Shown piece after piece: positions 24,608-36,021 of a stretch of 64,000 nucleotides of DNA. A program made the position numbers and the translations under genes. Source of the DNA: Lunularia cruciata. Lineage: Eukaryota; Streptophyta; Marchantiopsida; Lunulariales; Lunulariaceae. The DNA lies in the NCBI GenBank assembly GCA_948567375.1, contig OX419756.1, forward strand, positions 75,556,552 through 75,620,551, read 5' to 3'. Within the stretch, counting starts at the first letter, position 1, and every line of letters begins with the position of its first letter. Below the pieces are notes generated by a model, which was given only the letters and a program-made list of their open reading frames with translations, did no database searches and had not been told where the DNA came from.

Positions 24608-26100
24608 ATGGAAGCACAATTTTGGGCAACATTCAAGGATGATAAGACCAATAATGGTTGGTCAGTGCTTGGGTACAAGGATCTTGCTCAAAGGGTCCTA
24701 GCCAAGTTTGTGATGAAGTTTTTCAAGTCCAAAAGAAAACCCTTCATTTTGTCAAATAAGGAGGTGGGAGAGGATCAAGATGGAGAAGTACAATCTACCC
24801 CAGCCATGACATCTCTACAGGGCAAAGAAAGATCTTATGCCAAAAGTAGGAACATCCCAAGAAGATACAATGATAAAGCTGGACCTTGGGTCCTAAGAAG
24901 AAAGTAAAAGATAACACAATAGTGACAAGACATTCCCTATTCTTGAAAGCAAGAGAAGTAATACTTCAAGAGGAAGGAGCACTAAAATTGGAAAGAAGTA
25001 CTTAAGGCCAACGAGGTACTTGAAGATGAGAAGTCATATCAGGCATAAAGCAGAATTTAAGTAGAAGGCCACATTCAAGACAAGGGAAGGTCTAAGACCA
25101 AATACCTAGTGATAGGGAGAGGAGGACAAGAGCAAGAAGACCCCACCCTCTTTGTTGGAATGAAGAAAGAGGAGAGTGGACCTTTGGCATCATTCAAGAT
25201 AGTACAAGAGGCTAGCTCTAGCAGGAGTGAGGCTTTACCAATTATCATGGTGCCTCTCTTTAACTAATTGTTCACACTATAGAACCAATGCTTATGTTGA
25301 TGGAGTAGATCCTTCTTGTGTACAAGGAGTGTCATGGGCAGATCATAGATTATGTTACATTAGTTCAACATCTCCATCATACAGCATAGGGCATTTTGTA
25401 GAAGAAGACAAAAGCACAAGAAAAAATAGCAAAAGTTTTTGCTCTACATTTGGAAGTAAGGAAGTAAAACAACAATTTAGCATAGAGAAGGCAGCCCAAC
25501 TCAAGGAAGAAGGAGCAGCCCTAGAGGAGAATATGCAAGAAGAAGAAAAGAGAAGGCAAGATAAAGAGAAGCTTTGTTGTGAAGAAGAAGAATGCCACCA
25601 AACATAATTTGAGAAGTAGGTGAAGGCTCAAGAGGAATAGATTGATGCTCTAAAGGGAGAGGTCAAGAAGGTGAATATGGTCCTTATTGCTGCAAAAGTG
25701 CAACATCAAGAGAAGCATTGAGTGGCTGAAATAAAAATCAAGAAGCTCATAAAGAAGGTAAAAGATCAAAACAAAGAACAAGTACAAGATCAATTTGCCA
25801 TTCAAGAAGAAGCACTATAAGATATGCAAGAAATCTAGATGTAACTAAATTTAGAGAAGACCATGATCTTGGCAAAGATAGGGGTGGTGAGGGATCAGAT
25901 GGTGAGGATTGTGGAGGATGCAATGGAGTCCTCCTTGGGGAAGTTGAAGTTGTGGGAGTCAAGATCCTAGTTGTATGTTTTCAAGGCAAAGGTATGTATA
26001 GATGAGCAATTCTAGTAGTTATCTAACAAGCTTCATGCACACACCTCAAAGAAATTCAAGGATTCTACCAAGGCACTGCTAGAGACAATTGCATAGTATA
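24608..26100 (+). pseudogene. Decayed family F-like ORF (N-terminal part plus coiled coil)
   Basis: An ATG at 24608 opens 99 codons (MEAQFWATFKDD..), followed by a stop-ridden region. At 25440-26080 the frames are dominated by Glu, Lys, Gln and Ala heptad-like sequence (KEEGAALEENMQEEEKRRQ, LKGEVKKVNMVLIAAK). The order (N-terminal domain, then long coiled coil, no reverse transcriptase) matches the better copy at 56682-59255, but direct sequence similarity of the N-terminal part is weak, so assignment to family F is tentative. Confidence 0.35.
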
Positions 26101-26984
26101 AGTATAGAATCAATTTGCTAATTAGTATTTATAAGAGCAAGGGTAGTTCCTTGTAATAGTTTTAGGACAAAGTGGACTCTAGCCCAAATAGAAATATAGT
26201 AAGTGTAGAATAGCACTTGGCCTATAACTACCTTTGACCTTCAAGAAGGTCTTTGTCCTAAAATACCTTTGGCCTAAAACGTTTTACACTTAGGACAATT
26301 TTATGGCCAAAGAACTATTGACCCATGTAAAGATAAATTGAGTGGTTAGAGCTGGCAACAAATACACAAGCAATTCTTAATTGCACATTAGGATAAGATA
26401 AGGTAGGAGTAACAATGATTGATGTAGATGTAATTATAAGATTACCAAAATCTCTTAGCCATTGATTATCTTCTTCAAGAAATAGGAAAGTACATATAGG
26501 GGTTGTGATACATTGTAAATTTGTTCTTTTTCTCATAATCAAAGTTTTCAAGTGCAAGGACCTTCAAAATCTTTAGCATTAAATTGCCTACACTTTGCAT
26601 TCTTGATTGTATGTTTGGTTGAGTAGTGGTGAGGAATGTTATAGTAGGGATGTGTGTTAGAGTACTTATTTAGGAAATTGCACCATATCAAGGCAAGATA
26701 TGCTTGAAATTTTAAATAATATGACAATGCAAGGAAGGTTTGTTAGAACACTAGAGCATTGGAAGTACTAATGTCTAGGAAAGCCAAGTAGATATTTAAT
26801 TTCATGATTTTTATAGGATAGTGGCTTTTGGGAATGGTAATACATGTTCAAGTGATATCATTAAAGTGATAAGACCGTTGTGATCAATTCAACCTTCAAG
26901 GTGAAGTGACCTTGGGAGTGAAATTGAACTTTGTGTAGAAAAGGCTCTTTAGGGAGAAGAAGCATTTGGCATGAAGTGACCATT
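26101..26984. other. AT-rich DNA, nothing recognised
   Basis: Short phrases such as CTTTGGCCTAAAA recur here and at 23.4 kb, suggesting shared decayed repeat DNA. No gene is visible. Confidence 0.4.
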
Positions 26985-27110
26985 ACTATCAAGGGCTTAT
27001 TAAAGGAAAAAAGGTGACCGCTTACAAAAAACAAAGGATGGGAAAACCCCATCAAGCGTACAAGGGAAAGACAAAAAGGTAACATGGGGCTAAGCCCCAA
27101 TGGGGCTTTT
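26985..27110 (-). mobile_element. 3'-end fragment of the 18.4-kb LINE-like family
   Basis: It matches 32812-32915 almost base for base (for example ACAAAGGATGGGAA and TCAAGC.GTACAAGGGA) and, in reverse complement, the 3' end of the copy at 18.9 kb. The coding part is missing. It ends in the hairpin GGGGCTAAGCCCC. Severe 5' truncation is typical of LINE insertions. Confidence 0.55.
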
Positions 27111-27199
27111 TTAGACTAAATATTTTTTGAGAGTGATTATTAATTTCTCTTTTCTATAGTGCACCATAATGGGTGACATTAGCCTCTTTTGGGAGTGGT

Positions 27200-27580
27200 T
27201 GTAATACCAGAGCTAGACATATTATCTAGAGGTGAAAATTGGCTTGGTAATATCTAGAAAGATGTTATATATGATGGACTAAAATAGATTAGATAGAGGT
27301 GTCACAAAAAGAAAACTTCCATTAATAGTGTAGGATCCAAAAACACCTTGAAAACTTTAGAGTCAATTTTGTGGGGCATAAATAGATGAATTAGGACTTA
27401 AAAATTAGAAAAATTCTTCCCTTTGGAGGAAAAATGGCCTCTCTCCCCCACAATTTGTCTCATGGAGAGCATCCCAACAATATCTCACCCATGCAATTTC
27501 GAGCTTCATGTAAGAATGTTCCTTAAATATTCCTTCCAGTCAAACCTATTTGACCAACCAGATAGGAAAAGGACCAACAT
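27200..27580 (+). repeat. Truncated 5' LTR of the family D element
   Basis: It begins TGTAATACC and aligns with 30794-31180, stopping at GGACCAACAT, where a family A fragment on the other strand takes over. Confidence 0.8.
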
Positions 27581-28385
27581 AAATTCAACTCTCTCCTCTC
27601 CTAATGTTCTCTCCAAGTGAGCTCTCATAGCCTCCTTTTGTCTAATATAGAATTTACGCAAAACATTATCTTGCCTTCTAGAGAGGTCCCAACAACGGAA
27701 CCAAAAATGTGAGCTGGCTTGTCTCTCACTCAAGATGAACCTCTGATGGCTATTATGGTAGCACACCATGGACTAAGATGGCAAAGAACCCCAACTCCAT
27801 CATACTCCTCCAAGGCTAACACTCCAAGACTCAAGCATTGCTCACCAGAGACCTCAATGAGAGAGAGATAGTTGCAAATGAAAGGATAATGAGTACCTCC
27901 TCACATACTTGTGAAATAGTTATGCACCAAAATTACTAATCATTGGAGTAACTCAAGTTACTAGGCTAAAAGTCAAATAAAGTCAAAAAGCTAAAGAAAT
28001 ATCCATACTCATGGAAATATTCTCCTTAGCATGTGGTCTTATCTTGACCCAACCACTAAGTCAAGGATTCTTTCACATGGGCTATCCTTGGACTATAGAA
28101 GAATCCAAAATAAAAGGCTTGTGGGCCCAAGAGTTCTCAACTCTTTCCTCAAAGCCAAACACCTAGGAATAATACCAAGTCAACACACTAGAATCCAAAA
28201 TAGTGGTGCTCATTTTTTTCACTTCCTCCAAAGTAAAGTCTCCTCTATCTTAGCTATGACTAAATTTAGCTAATCATGACTAATGTAGAACCATCCTTAT
28301 CTTTATATAAATAATATCTCTCAAGTACTTGTAATACCAAGCTAAATATCACAATACTACACACATGCACAAAATGGGTGTTATA
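27581..28385 (-). mobile_element. Family A 5' end fragment (LTR 27708-28385 plus primer site)
   Basis: On the minus strand the 678-base LTR runs from TATAACACCC (28385) to GGCTCACA (27708). It is followed by TTTTTGGTTCCGTTGTTGGG, as after the 5' LTR of the element at 33765, and then about 100 bases of leader. Everything downstream has been lost at the junction with the family D LTR. Confidence 0.85.
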
Positions 28386-30790
28386 GAACAAAGTATGGTC
28401 ACTTTGAGTACTTGGTGATGCCATTTGGTCCCACCAACACACCAACCACTTTCATGAGTTTGATGAATGATATATTTTATCCATACTTGGATAAATCTAT
28501 TATCATTTTCCTTGATAATATCTTAGTCATAGCAAGATGATGATTGAGCACAAGCAACATATGCAAGAAGTTCCCTAGATTCTATGATAGAATTAGTTGT
28601 TTTCCAAAATCTCAAAGTGGAAGTTTGACAAGTCTAAAGTACACTACTTGGGGCATAGAGTAAGTGTAGAAGGTATCCAAGTATTAATAGATAAAATAGA
28701 GGTCATTCAAAAATGGGGAAGTCTAGAAGATCAGACTCAACTCAAGAGTTTCTTGGGATTGACAAGGTTCTATGGTCAATTTGTCAAGGACTTCTAAGGT
28801 CACTCAAGGAAAAGGACAACCTCTAACAACACTACTTTGCAAGGGAAAAAAGTGGATATAGTGAATTATGCAAGAATTGGCCTTTCAAAAATTGAAAGAT
28901 GTATTACTACATGCACTAATCTTGAAATAGTATGACCCAAAACATCCAATCAATTTGGCTACAAATCCATCAAGCGTTGCAATAGGAGCAACCATACAAC
29001 AAGAATGGAATGATGGATGACACCAATTGTATATTTCTCTTGAAAGCTATTACCAATAGAATGCAACTATCACACCACCAAACAAGAAGAGTTGGCCATT
29101 GTCTTTGCAACCAAGCATTAGAAACACTATCTTGGCAAGAAGGCATTTGTAGTGGAGATAGACCACAAACCTCTAGTCTACCTTGAGACACAAAAAAGAA
29201 CTATCTCATTGACAAATTTGGTGGGCAAAGTGGAGACAATGGTTCAACATGGCAATCACATATGTGGAAAGCAAGAAGTAACTTATAGATGCATTCACCT
29301 AAATGCCTATGGCAAATTGCATAAATGCATTCACCTAAATGCCTATGACAATTTGGTGGTAGAGGTCAAGATGAACCCAAAATTTTGGCCAAGGATTCTT
29401 GATGCTATGAAAACTAACCCATAGATTGTAGGAGCTCAATCATCCAAAGGCATAACTAGTACCCAAGGACTCACCTTTTATGATGGCAACTTATGGATCC
29501 CAGATGCCATAGACATAAGAACCACCATCTTAGCAAAATGACATGATTTTTCCATTGTAAGTCATTTGGAGTGGACAAGACCTTAGATGAAATCAAATGC
29601 CATTACTATTGGCCCAAGATGAGCAACAATGTGATCAAGTTTGTTCAAATTTGCCTACTCTATCAACAAAATAAAGCTTCTAATCAAGCTCTTGTTGGAC
29701 TCCTACATAATGTTGGGAATAACCATGGATTTGGTTTGTGAATTGCCTAAGACCACCTCAAGGTTTGACTCCATCATAGTCTTTGTTGATAGACTCAGCA
29801 AAATGATTCATGTGCATCCTACCACCAAGGACATGATTACTCCACAATTAGCTCAAGTGTACTTAGCTGCCATACTTTCTCAGCATGGCTTATATCAAAT
29901 GCTCATCACCAATATATATACTCAATTCACTAGTTTGTTTTGGAGAACACTCTTTGGCATCTTCAAAGCCAAATTGGCAATGTCCATGGCTCACCATTCA
30001 AATTGATGGACAAACCAAGCGGGCTAATTGCACTATTGAAGATATGCACCGGGGTTTCATCATAGGAACACCTTACTTCTACTAATGGAATTTGCTTACA
30101 ACAATTCAATGAATGCATCCATATATGTCACACTATTCTTCCTCATATATAGAGAGCATCCTTTCACACTTTGAGTTTGATGAAGATCTGCCTGGTGGCT
30201 ACCCAGGTTGACACTATCAACACTTTTGTTTCTAGAATCCAACATGGTGTGGAGAATGCTAAACATAGGTTGTAGATCACCCAAAATTGACAAAAAAATA
30301 TGCAAATGCACATCACTAACACTTGGAGTTCAATTTTGGAGATCAAGTCTGGCTGTCCAAAACCATATCATGGTAGTTGACCCTCGAAAGCTCAAACCTC
30401 ATTTTATTGGGTCTTTTCTCATCCTTCATCAAATTGGCACAATGGCCTATCACCTCAAGCTACTGCCACACATGAAGATCCATCTAATGTTCCATGTTCC
30501 TTTCCTATGTAGACATGCATGCTAACGGACCTATTTTCCTTCCATACAAGAAGTTTGACCTTGTCTAACACTCATTGATGACACAGAGAAATATGAAGGC
30601 AAACATGTTCTTTAGAAATGCATCTTTGGTACCCACCATCCATGTGTAGAATATTTAATACATTGGAAAGGGTAACCATTGTATGAGGCAACATAGGAGT
30701 CAACAACCAACTTGAACTATGCATTGGTGTTAGTGCAGTCTTTTGAGCAACAACTTTGCATTGAGGACTTTGTGTCTTAAAGGGGGTGAG
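28386..30790 (+). pseudogene. Family D pol remnant: RT (3' half), RNase H, integrase, chromodomain
   Basis: The domains appear in order. RT starts at [16 protein letters not shown], with FLDNIL in place of the catalytic FLDD. RT connection follows at 28597-28797 (HYLGHRVSVEGI, FLGLTRFYGQF), then RNase H at about 28.9-29.2 kb (EIDHKPLVYL). The integrase core is at 29.64-30.1 kb (DLVCELPKTTSRFDSIIVFV, LSKMIHVHP). A chromodomain-like end lies near 30.6-30.7 kb (EYLIHWKG, stop, PLYEAT). Many stops interrupt it. A purine-rich tract (AAAGGGGGTGAGG) precedes the 3' LTR. At about 29289-29360 a 36-base unit is tandemly duplicated. Confidence 0.8.
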
Positions 30791-30793
30791 GTT

Positions 30794-31401
30794 TGTAATA
30801 CTAAAAGCTAGACATATTATCTAGAGGTGAAAATTGCCTCAATAACATCTTGAAAGATGTTATATATTATAGACTTAGTAGATAAGATAGAGATGTCACC
30901 AAAAGAGCACTTCTATTAATAGAGTAGGAGCCAAAAACACCTTGAAAACTTTAAAGTCAATTTTGGAGGCCTAAATGAATGAATTAGACCTCAAAAATGA
31001 ATAATTGGTTCCAAAGAAAGAGAAGATGGCCTTCTCCTCTCCCTTCCTCCATTGTTTGTCTCATTGAGAGCTTTCCAATGGTACCTCACCCATACAATCC
31101 TGAGCTTCCTACAAGAAGGTTCCCTAAATATTCCTTCTAGTCAAACATATTTGACCAACCAGATAAGAAAAGAACCAACATGTCACCCATCCATGAAACT
31201 AATCTAAGGGTGGAACTCATTGATATGTCACCAATACATGTGTCTGATCCAAGAGTGGAGCTTCCGTTGAGTGGATTCTGTTTGCTATATAATAAAGATA
31301 AGGTATCGGTGATTTTAGAGCATCGGAGTATTGAGTGTGATGCTTTGTGTTTGTATTCTTGGGTTTCTCTTGGGAGGTTCTCTTGTCCTTGGAGTATAAT
31401 A
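30794..31401 (+). repeat. 3' LTR of the family D element
   Basis: It begins TGTAATAC after a polypurine tract and ends GGAGTATAATA (from an expected ..ACA), next to the duplicated target GTGGT. It is 608 bases long and is the most complete D LTR apart from 60034-60577. It carries ATATAATAAAGATAAGGTA, a plausible TATA-type promoter and R-region start. Confidence 0.85.
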
Positions 31402-31839
31402 GTGGTTCTTGAGCAAGAGGTCAAATAGGCAATAACAAAATAATGGTGATATTGTTGCATTTTACCTTCACTTTTATTCATTTCTAACACTGTCTTGTCA
31501 TAGTAAGTAAACTTTAAAATATTGTGCTGACATCTTATATACATTTCTTACTTTTCCCCTAAGGGATTTAATAGTTATGGAATTCCTAGTAAATTTCTAT
31601 CTCTTCATACATCATTTACTTAGGATTCTAATACTATCTTATCCTAATCTTCTATAAACTAATTGAGCTACTTACATGTGTCAAGTCTTTCCCACTGTCA
31701 ATTTGAAATATAAATCATTTTGACTTAAAACTTTGAAGTCTTATACAACACCAACATAATTCCTCTTGAAATATTCACAACTACAAATATTTACAATTAA
31801 GAGTAATGTCTACAACTAAGAACAAATTTGGGTTACTTC

Positions 31840-32740
31840 AGCAAGATTGTCCTTCCCTCAATGAGATGATGTATCTTTGGGCCCAATGCTCTATTACAAA
31901 GAACTACCTTCACCCTTAAGTTGCCTAATGTCTCTTTGGTCCACTCCCTATACTTGACTTCTTTAGTATATAAGTTTTACATACTTGGTTAGCTTTTTTA
32001 TCTAAATTCTCTTTCAACCAAAGTGCAAGGTGGTCCATTCACACCTCCTCATAGGTTTTCCATTCTAAATTATGAACATTCATCTTCAACTCATGGATCT
32101 TCATCTTTAGCACTCTTCCTTTGGTGGCCTCTTCCTTCAACATCTATATGAATTGGTCTTGTACTTCTTCCAATTACAAAATAGTCTTCAACTTTGATTC
32201 CTCCAAGTGCTGGTTCAGATGCCTACTTCTTTCTTTACTTACTCTAACATTTGAGGTCAAGCAAATTTCCAATCCACTTTCTCCTTCTTTAGATCTTAGG
32301 CCATCTGCTCCAACTAAAGAGTCACATCTTTCTAATATTTAGCCAACTATAGATCTAAGGTTACAATCCAGATATTGGCATTCTCTAATTTGTTACAAAT
32401 GCTTAAGCAATTCTTTGTCTCTAGCCATGGTTGATCTTTGTATCTAAGTTGCATTCCTTTCTCCTCCATGCAAAGCTTGCTCATGTCCAAGTGCAAGCTT
32501 CCTAGCTCTTTCTCTTATTACTTCTACCTTGCAATGAAAGAGGCATTTTTTCTTCTTACTTAAAAATGCTTCTACATCAAGGAGTTCAACTTCTTGCCTC
32601 TTCCTCATACAAATTTAGGACTTGCTTGTTTCCTTCCTTTCCTTGTCTTCCTTCACATTTCTAGTGTAGATCTCCTTGTGCATACTTTGCATTAAGGTAG
32701 TGTAATCTATGATTTTGGGGTACTCTTGCTAGTAATGAGG
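31840..32740 (-). pseudogene. Family F-like coiled-coil remnant
   Basis: Read on the minus strand, the sequence from 32740 to 31840 is a long stop-interrupted stretch of Glu/Lys/Leu heptad-like protein (HEQALHGGERNAT; SNVRVSKERSRHLNQHLEES; LKMKIHELKMNVHNLEWK). It matches the type of coiled coil seen at 56976-57578. It abuts the family D LTR at 32744. The globular N-terminal part is not visible here. Confidence 0.4.
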
Positions 32741-32743
32741 AAG

Positions 32744-33606
32744 TGTAACACCAATAGCTAGATAAATTACCTAAAGGTGGAAATTTAGCTTGGTAATATT
32801 TAGAGAAGAAGGCAACCGCATAGGAAAAACAAAGGATGGGAAGACCTCATCAAGCCGTACAAGGGAGAGACAAAAAAGGTAACATGGCACTAAGCCCCAA
32901 TAGAGTCTATATGAGAAATCTGCCCTACCACACCTAAGACATCCGAGCTATGCAAGTTGTATGGTCCACACACAACTGGAGCATCCAAAGAAACATCACC
33001 TAATGTGATTGCTCTCCTATGGATTGTAACATTTAGAAGGATGTTATGTATGATGGAAAATGTAGATTAGATAGAGGTGTAACCAAAAGAGTACTTCCAT
33101 TAATAGAGCAAGAGCCAAAAAGACCTTGAAAACTTCTAAGCCAATTTTAAAGATCTAAATAGATGAATTATACCTTAAAATGGGATCAACCACCCCCTGG
33201 AAGGCAAAGGTTTGCCTTTCTCCTCCCCTTGTTTATCTCATTGCAAGCTTTCCAATGGTACCTCACCCATGAGATTTTGAGCTTCCTATTGGAAAATTCC
33301 CTAAAGGTTCCCTCCAATCAAACCTATTTGACCAACTAGATAAAACATATATAAAATATATACCAGATAAAATATATAGGTCCTTCTATATATCACCCAT
33401 TCATGAAACTAATCAAAGGGTGGAGCTTGCTGACATGTCACCAATCCACGTATCTAATCCAAGGGTGGAGCTTTGTGTGAGGAGATCCTCATTGCTATAT
33501 AATAAAGACAAGATACTCCTTTGGGGCACTAGAGTATTGAGTGTGAAGCTTTGTATTTTCTCTCTTGTGTTTCCCTTGAAGATTCTCTTGTCCTTGGAGT
33601 ATTACA
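32744..33606 (+). repeat. Family D LTR interrupted by a LINE-like fragment
   Basis: It starts TGTAACACC and ends GGAGTATTACA, colinear with the LTR at 30794 except for an insert at 32804-33026. Flanking five-mers (GGAAG and TAAAG) do not match well, so whether it is a solo LTR or the end of an element containing 31402-32743 is unclear. Confidence 0.75.
32804..33026 (-). mobile_element. 5'-truncated LINE-like insertion with a 10-bp target-site duplication
   Basis: It splits the D LTR between TAATATTTAG (32794-32803) and TAACATTTAG (33027-33036), a 9-of-10 duplication. Its minus strand encodes the last residues of the LINE-like ORF (IHRRAITLGDVSLDAPVV..ISHIDSIGA, stop), homologous to the plus-strand copy at 18.8 kb, followed by the 3' untranslated tail. 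About 220 bases are present, so it is strongly 5' truncated. Confidence 0.75.
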
Positions 33607-33764
33607 TAAAGTAACATTCTCATACCAAATTTCTCATACCAAATGTATCGTAAAATTAGCCTCTTCCTTGACTTGCATTGAGGTTGTTTGGTTTGCTCCA
33701 CATTATACTTGGTTGGTGCTTTTGGTGAATGGCCTCAACATCTTACATTTCTTGAACTTTGGCC
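33607..33764. other. Short spacer between a D LTR and element A
   Basis: It contains a small tandem duplication of TTCTCATACCAAA. No gene. Confidence 0.6.
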
Positions 33765-34454
33765 TATAACACCCATTTGTGCATGTGTGGTATTGTGATA
33801 TTTAGCTTGGTATTACAAGTACTTAAGACATTATTTATATAGAGATCAAGGATAGTTCTATATTAGTCATGGTTAGCTAAAGTTAGTCATAGCTAAGATA
33901 GAGGGGACCTTACTTTAGAGGAGATAGAAAAGATGAGCACCACTATTTTGGATTTTAGTGTGTTGACTTGGTATTATTCCTAAGTGTTTGGCTTTGAGGA
34001 AAGAGTTTATAACTCTTGGGCCCGCAAGCCTTTTTGTTTTGGATTCTTCTTTATTTCAAGGATAGCCCATGTGAAGGAATCCTTGACTTAGTGGTTGGGT
34101 CAAGATAACACCACATGCTTAGGGGAATATGCCCATGTGAATAATTATTCCTTTCTACATTTTGACTTTACTTGACTTTTAGTCTAGTAACTTGAGTTAC
34201 TATAGTAATTAGTAACTTTGGTACGTAACTATTTCACAAGTATCTAAACAAGGGGTGAGGAGGTACTCATCATCCTTTCATTTGCAACTATCTCTCTCTC
34301 TCATTGAGTTCTCTAGTGAGCAATGTCTTGAGTCTTGGAGTGTTAGCCTTGGAGGAGTATGATGGAGTTGGGGTTCTTTGCCTTCTTAGTCCATGATGCG
34401 CTACCATAATAGCCATCAGAGGTTCATCTTGAGTGAGAGACAGGCTGGCTCACA
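33765..34454 (+). repeat. 5' LTR of element A (690 bp)
   Basis: It begins TATAACACCC (one change from TGTAACACCC in the 3' copy) and ends GGCTCACA. It matches 40928-41622 along its whole length with scattered substitutions and small indels. It contains a CTCTCTCTCTC run and several TAGTCATGGTTAGC-type near repeats. Confidence 0.92.
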
Positions 34455-34480
34455 TTTTTGGTTCCGTTGCCGGGACCTCT
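34455..34480 (+). promoter_or_regulatory. Primer binding site of element A
   Basis: Directly after the LTR comes TTTTTGGTTCCGTTGCCGGG. This resembles the TGGCGCCGTTGCCGGGGA site seen in several plant Ty3/gypsy lineages (tRNA-Asp type, from memory), with a few changes. Confidence 0.6.
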
Positions 34481-35330
34481 CTAGAAGGCAAGATAATGTT
34501 CCGCGTTCAATTCTACATTGGGCAGAAGGAGGCTATGAGAGCTCACTTGGAGAGAACATTAGGAGAGGAGAGGGCTGAACTTATGTTAGAGAATCAAGAT
34601 CCATTTGTATACCTTGTTGTTCATTATGATGTCTTTGAGGTGATTTTGTACATCTTGTACACATGAGAGGAATTGGAGAGATTGTGTGAGATGGATTGCA
34701 GATTTTGGGGATTAAGGTGATTTTGGGCAAAATTTCAAGTTTGAGATTTGTACTTGAAATTTCTACACATAATAGCTTGGGTTATCTTTCAGTTATCACA
34801 CTTGAAATTATTGTGAGAGCTATTATGCGCAATGGGCTAGAATTTTTGAAAGTTGATAGGGTAAAGTGCTCTCGCAATTGCATGCTCTCTGGAAAATTGT
34901 ACAGAGTTCGCCATTTCTTCAATTTTCAATAAATTGTCCTGAAAATCTCCAATAAAATTCAGTGCATTGTATCCTACCTGTTGCCACAAAAATTAGAGAG
35001 AGATCATTTTTGCACAGGGAGTTATGAGTTTTTGAAGTGAGGCGGGTGGTTTTCAAATCAAATATGTGTGCTAAATAGAAAGGTGTCTAGGCCAAATGAC
35101 TCAATGAAAAGATCTGAAATTTTGCAGGGAGAAACAACCTAGAGTTGTGATCAAGTGTGAAAATTTTTAGAGGATTGTGACATATTGGTTGGGAGATTTG
35201 AGTGACATTGTGAGGAAGGGTCAGTTCTGCAGAGTGGAGATCTCATGCAAGAGGAGTTTGAGATCAACAAAAAGCATGTTTGAGTGTTTAGATTCATCTT
35301 GGGAACATGGAGGGTCATCAAGAGTAGAAA

Positions 35331-35627
35331 TTGAGATTATTCAAGGTTCCCCAAGGGTTTGAGGTGACTTTAGGGGTGGATTTGAGGAAAAGAGAGTTTA
35401 CAATAGAATTTGAAGAGAGTGTTGAGAGGATCCAAAAACCTACACCACTTGGAGGAAAGAGTGAGTCTAAGTGCTTTCTGTGTGGAGAGAAGAGACATAA
35501 GGCAAGTTCATGTCCATTGACCTTTGAGAGCAAGAGATTGAGGGAAAGGAGAGGCTTACTTGACTTGGGTTTGCATGTTGGACCTTCTTCACCAAGATTG
35601 GGAGGGAGAAGATCTAAGACCAAGTAA
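35331..35627 (+). CDS. Small leader ORF of element A with its own CCHC zinc knuckle (98 aa)
   Basis: The ORF lies 0.4 kb upstream of gag in the long leader. At about residues 48-61 it has CFLCGEKRHKASSC, a CX2CX4HX4C knuckle distinct from the one in gag (CFGCGGRGHIQRNC). The rest is basic, and Glu-rich before the knuckle. The same frame continues upstream of the ATG with stops, so it may be the remnant of a longer leader protein. Function is unknown; nucleic-acid binding is likely from the motif. Confidence 0.55.
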   Translation: MRLFKVPQGFEVTLGVDLRKREFTIEFEESVERIQKPTPLGGKSESKCFLCGEKRHKASSCPLTFESKRLRERRGLLDLGLHVGPSSPRLGGRRSKTK

Positions 35628-36021
35628 TTGTGTGAGGTTTGTGGAGTTGAAGGACTTCCAAAAGGACATGAGTGTAGTGGAGTAAAATCATTTTTGGAGA
35701 CTTTGGTGAAGGATCTTGGAGAGAGTCTTAGTACAGATACAGAAATACTACCACCTTCATCAGCTAGTTCTCAAGATTAGTGATGGAGATAATCTTTCAA
35801 CTTATGGATAAACTATCCATGAGGGTTAATATCGATTAATATGCACTCTAGGATTTGATGTTGCTATAGAAATCTTGGAGCAACCTGAACCTTTTGTGTT
35901 CCCTAGGGTGGATTACTCTCAAATGGTGTTAGTCATGTATATACTCTATTAGTTATAGAGTGAGAGAAAAGGAAAGAGAAAAAGAAAAATTGAGAGAAAA
36001 TAAAGATAGTGAGAGGTTAAG

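Larger units (their letters stand above)
27200..31401 (+). mobile_element. Family D Ty3/gypsy (chromodomain-type) element, broken, target-site duplication GTGGT
   Basis: It is bounded by GTGGT at 27195-27199 and 31402-31406. It contains a 5' LTR cut at 27580, a fragment of family A on the opposite strand (27581-28385), a pol remnant starting inside the reverse transcriptase (28386-30790) and a full 3' LTR (30794-31401). Gag, the primer site, protease and the first half of RT are absent. The order shows that family D inserted first and was later damaged by an A insertion with deletion. It has no intact ORF. Confidence 0.8.
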
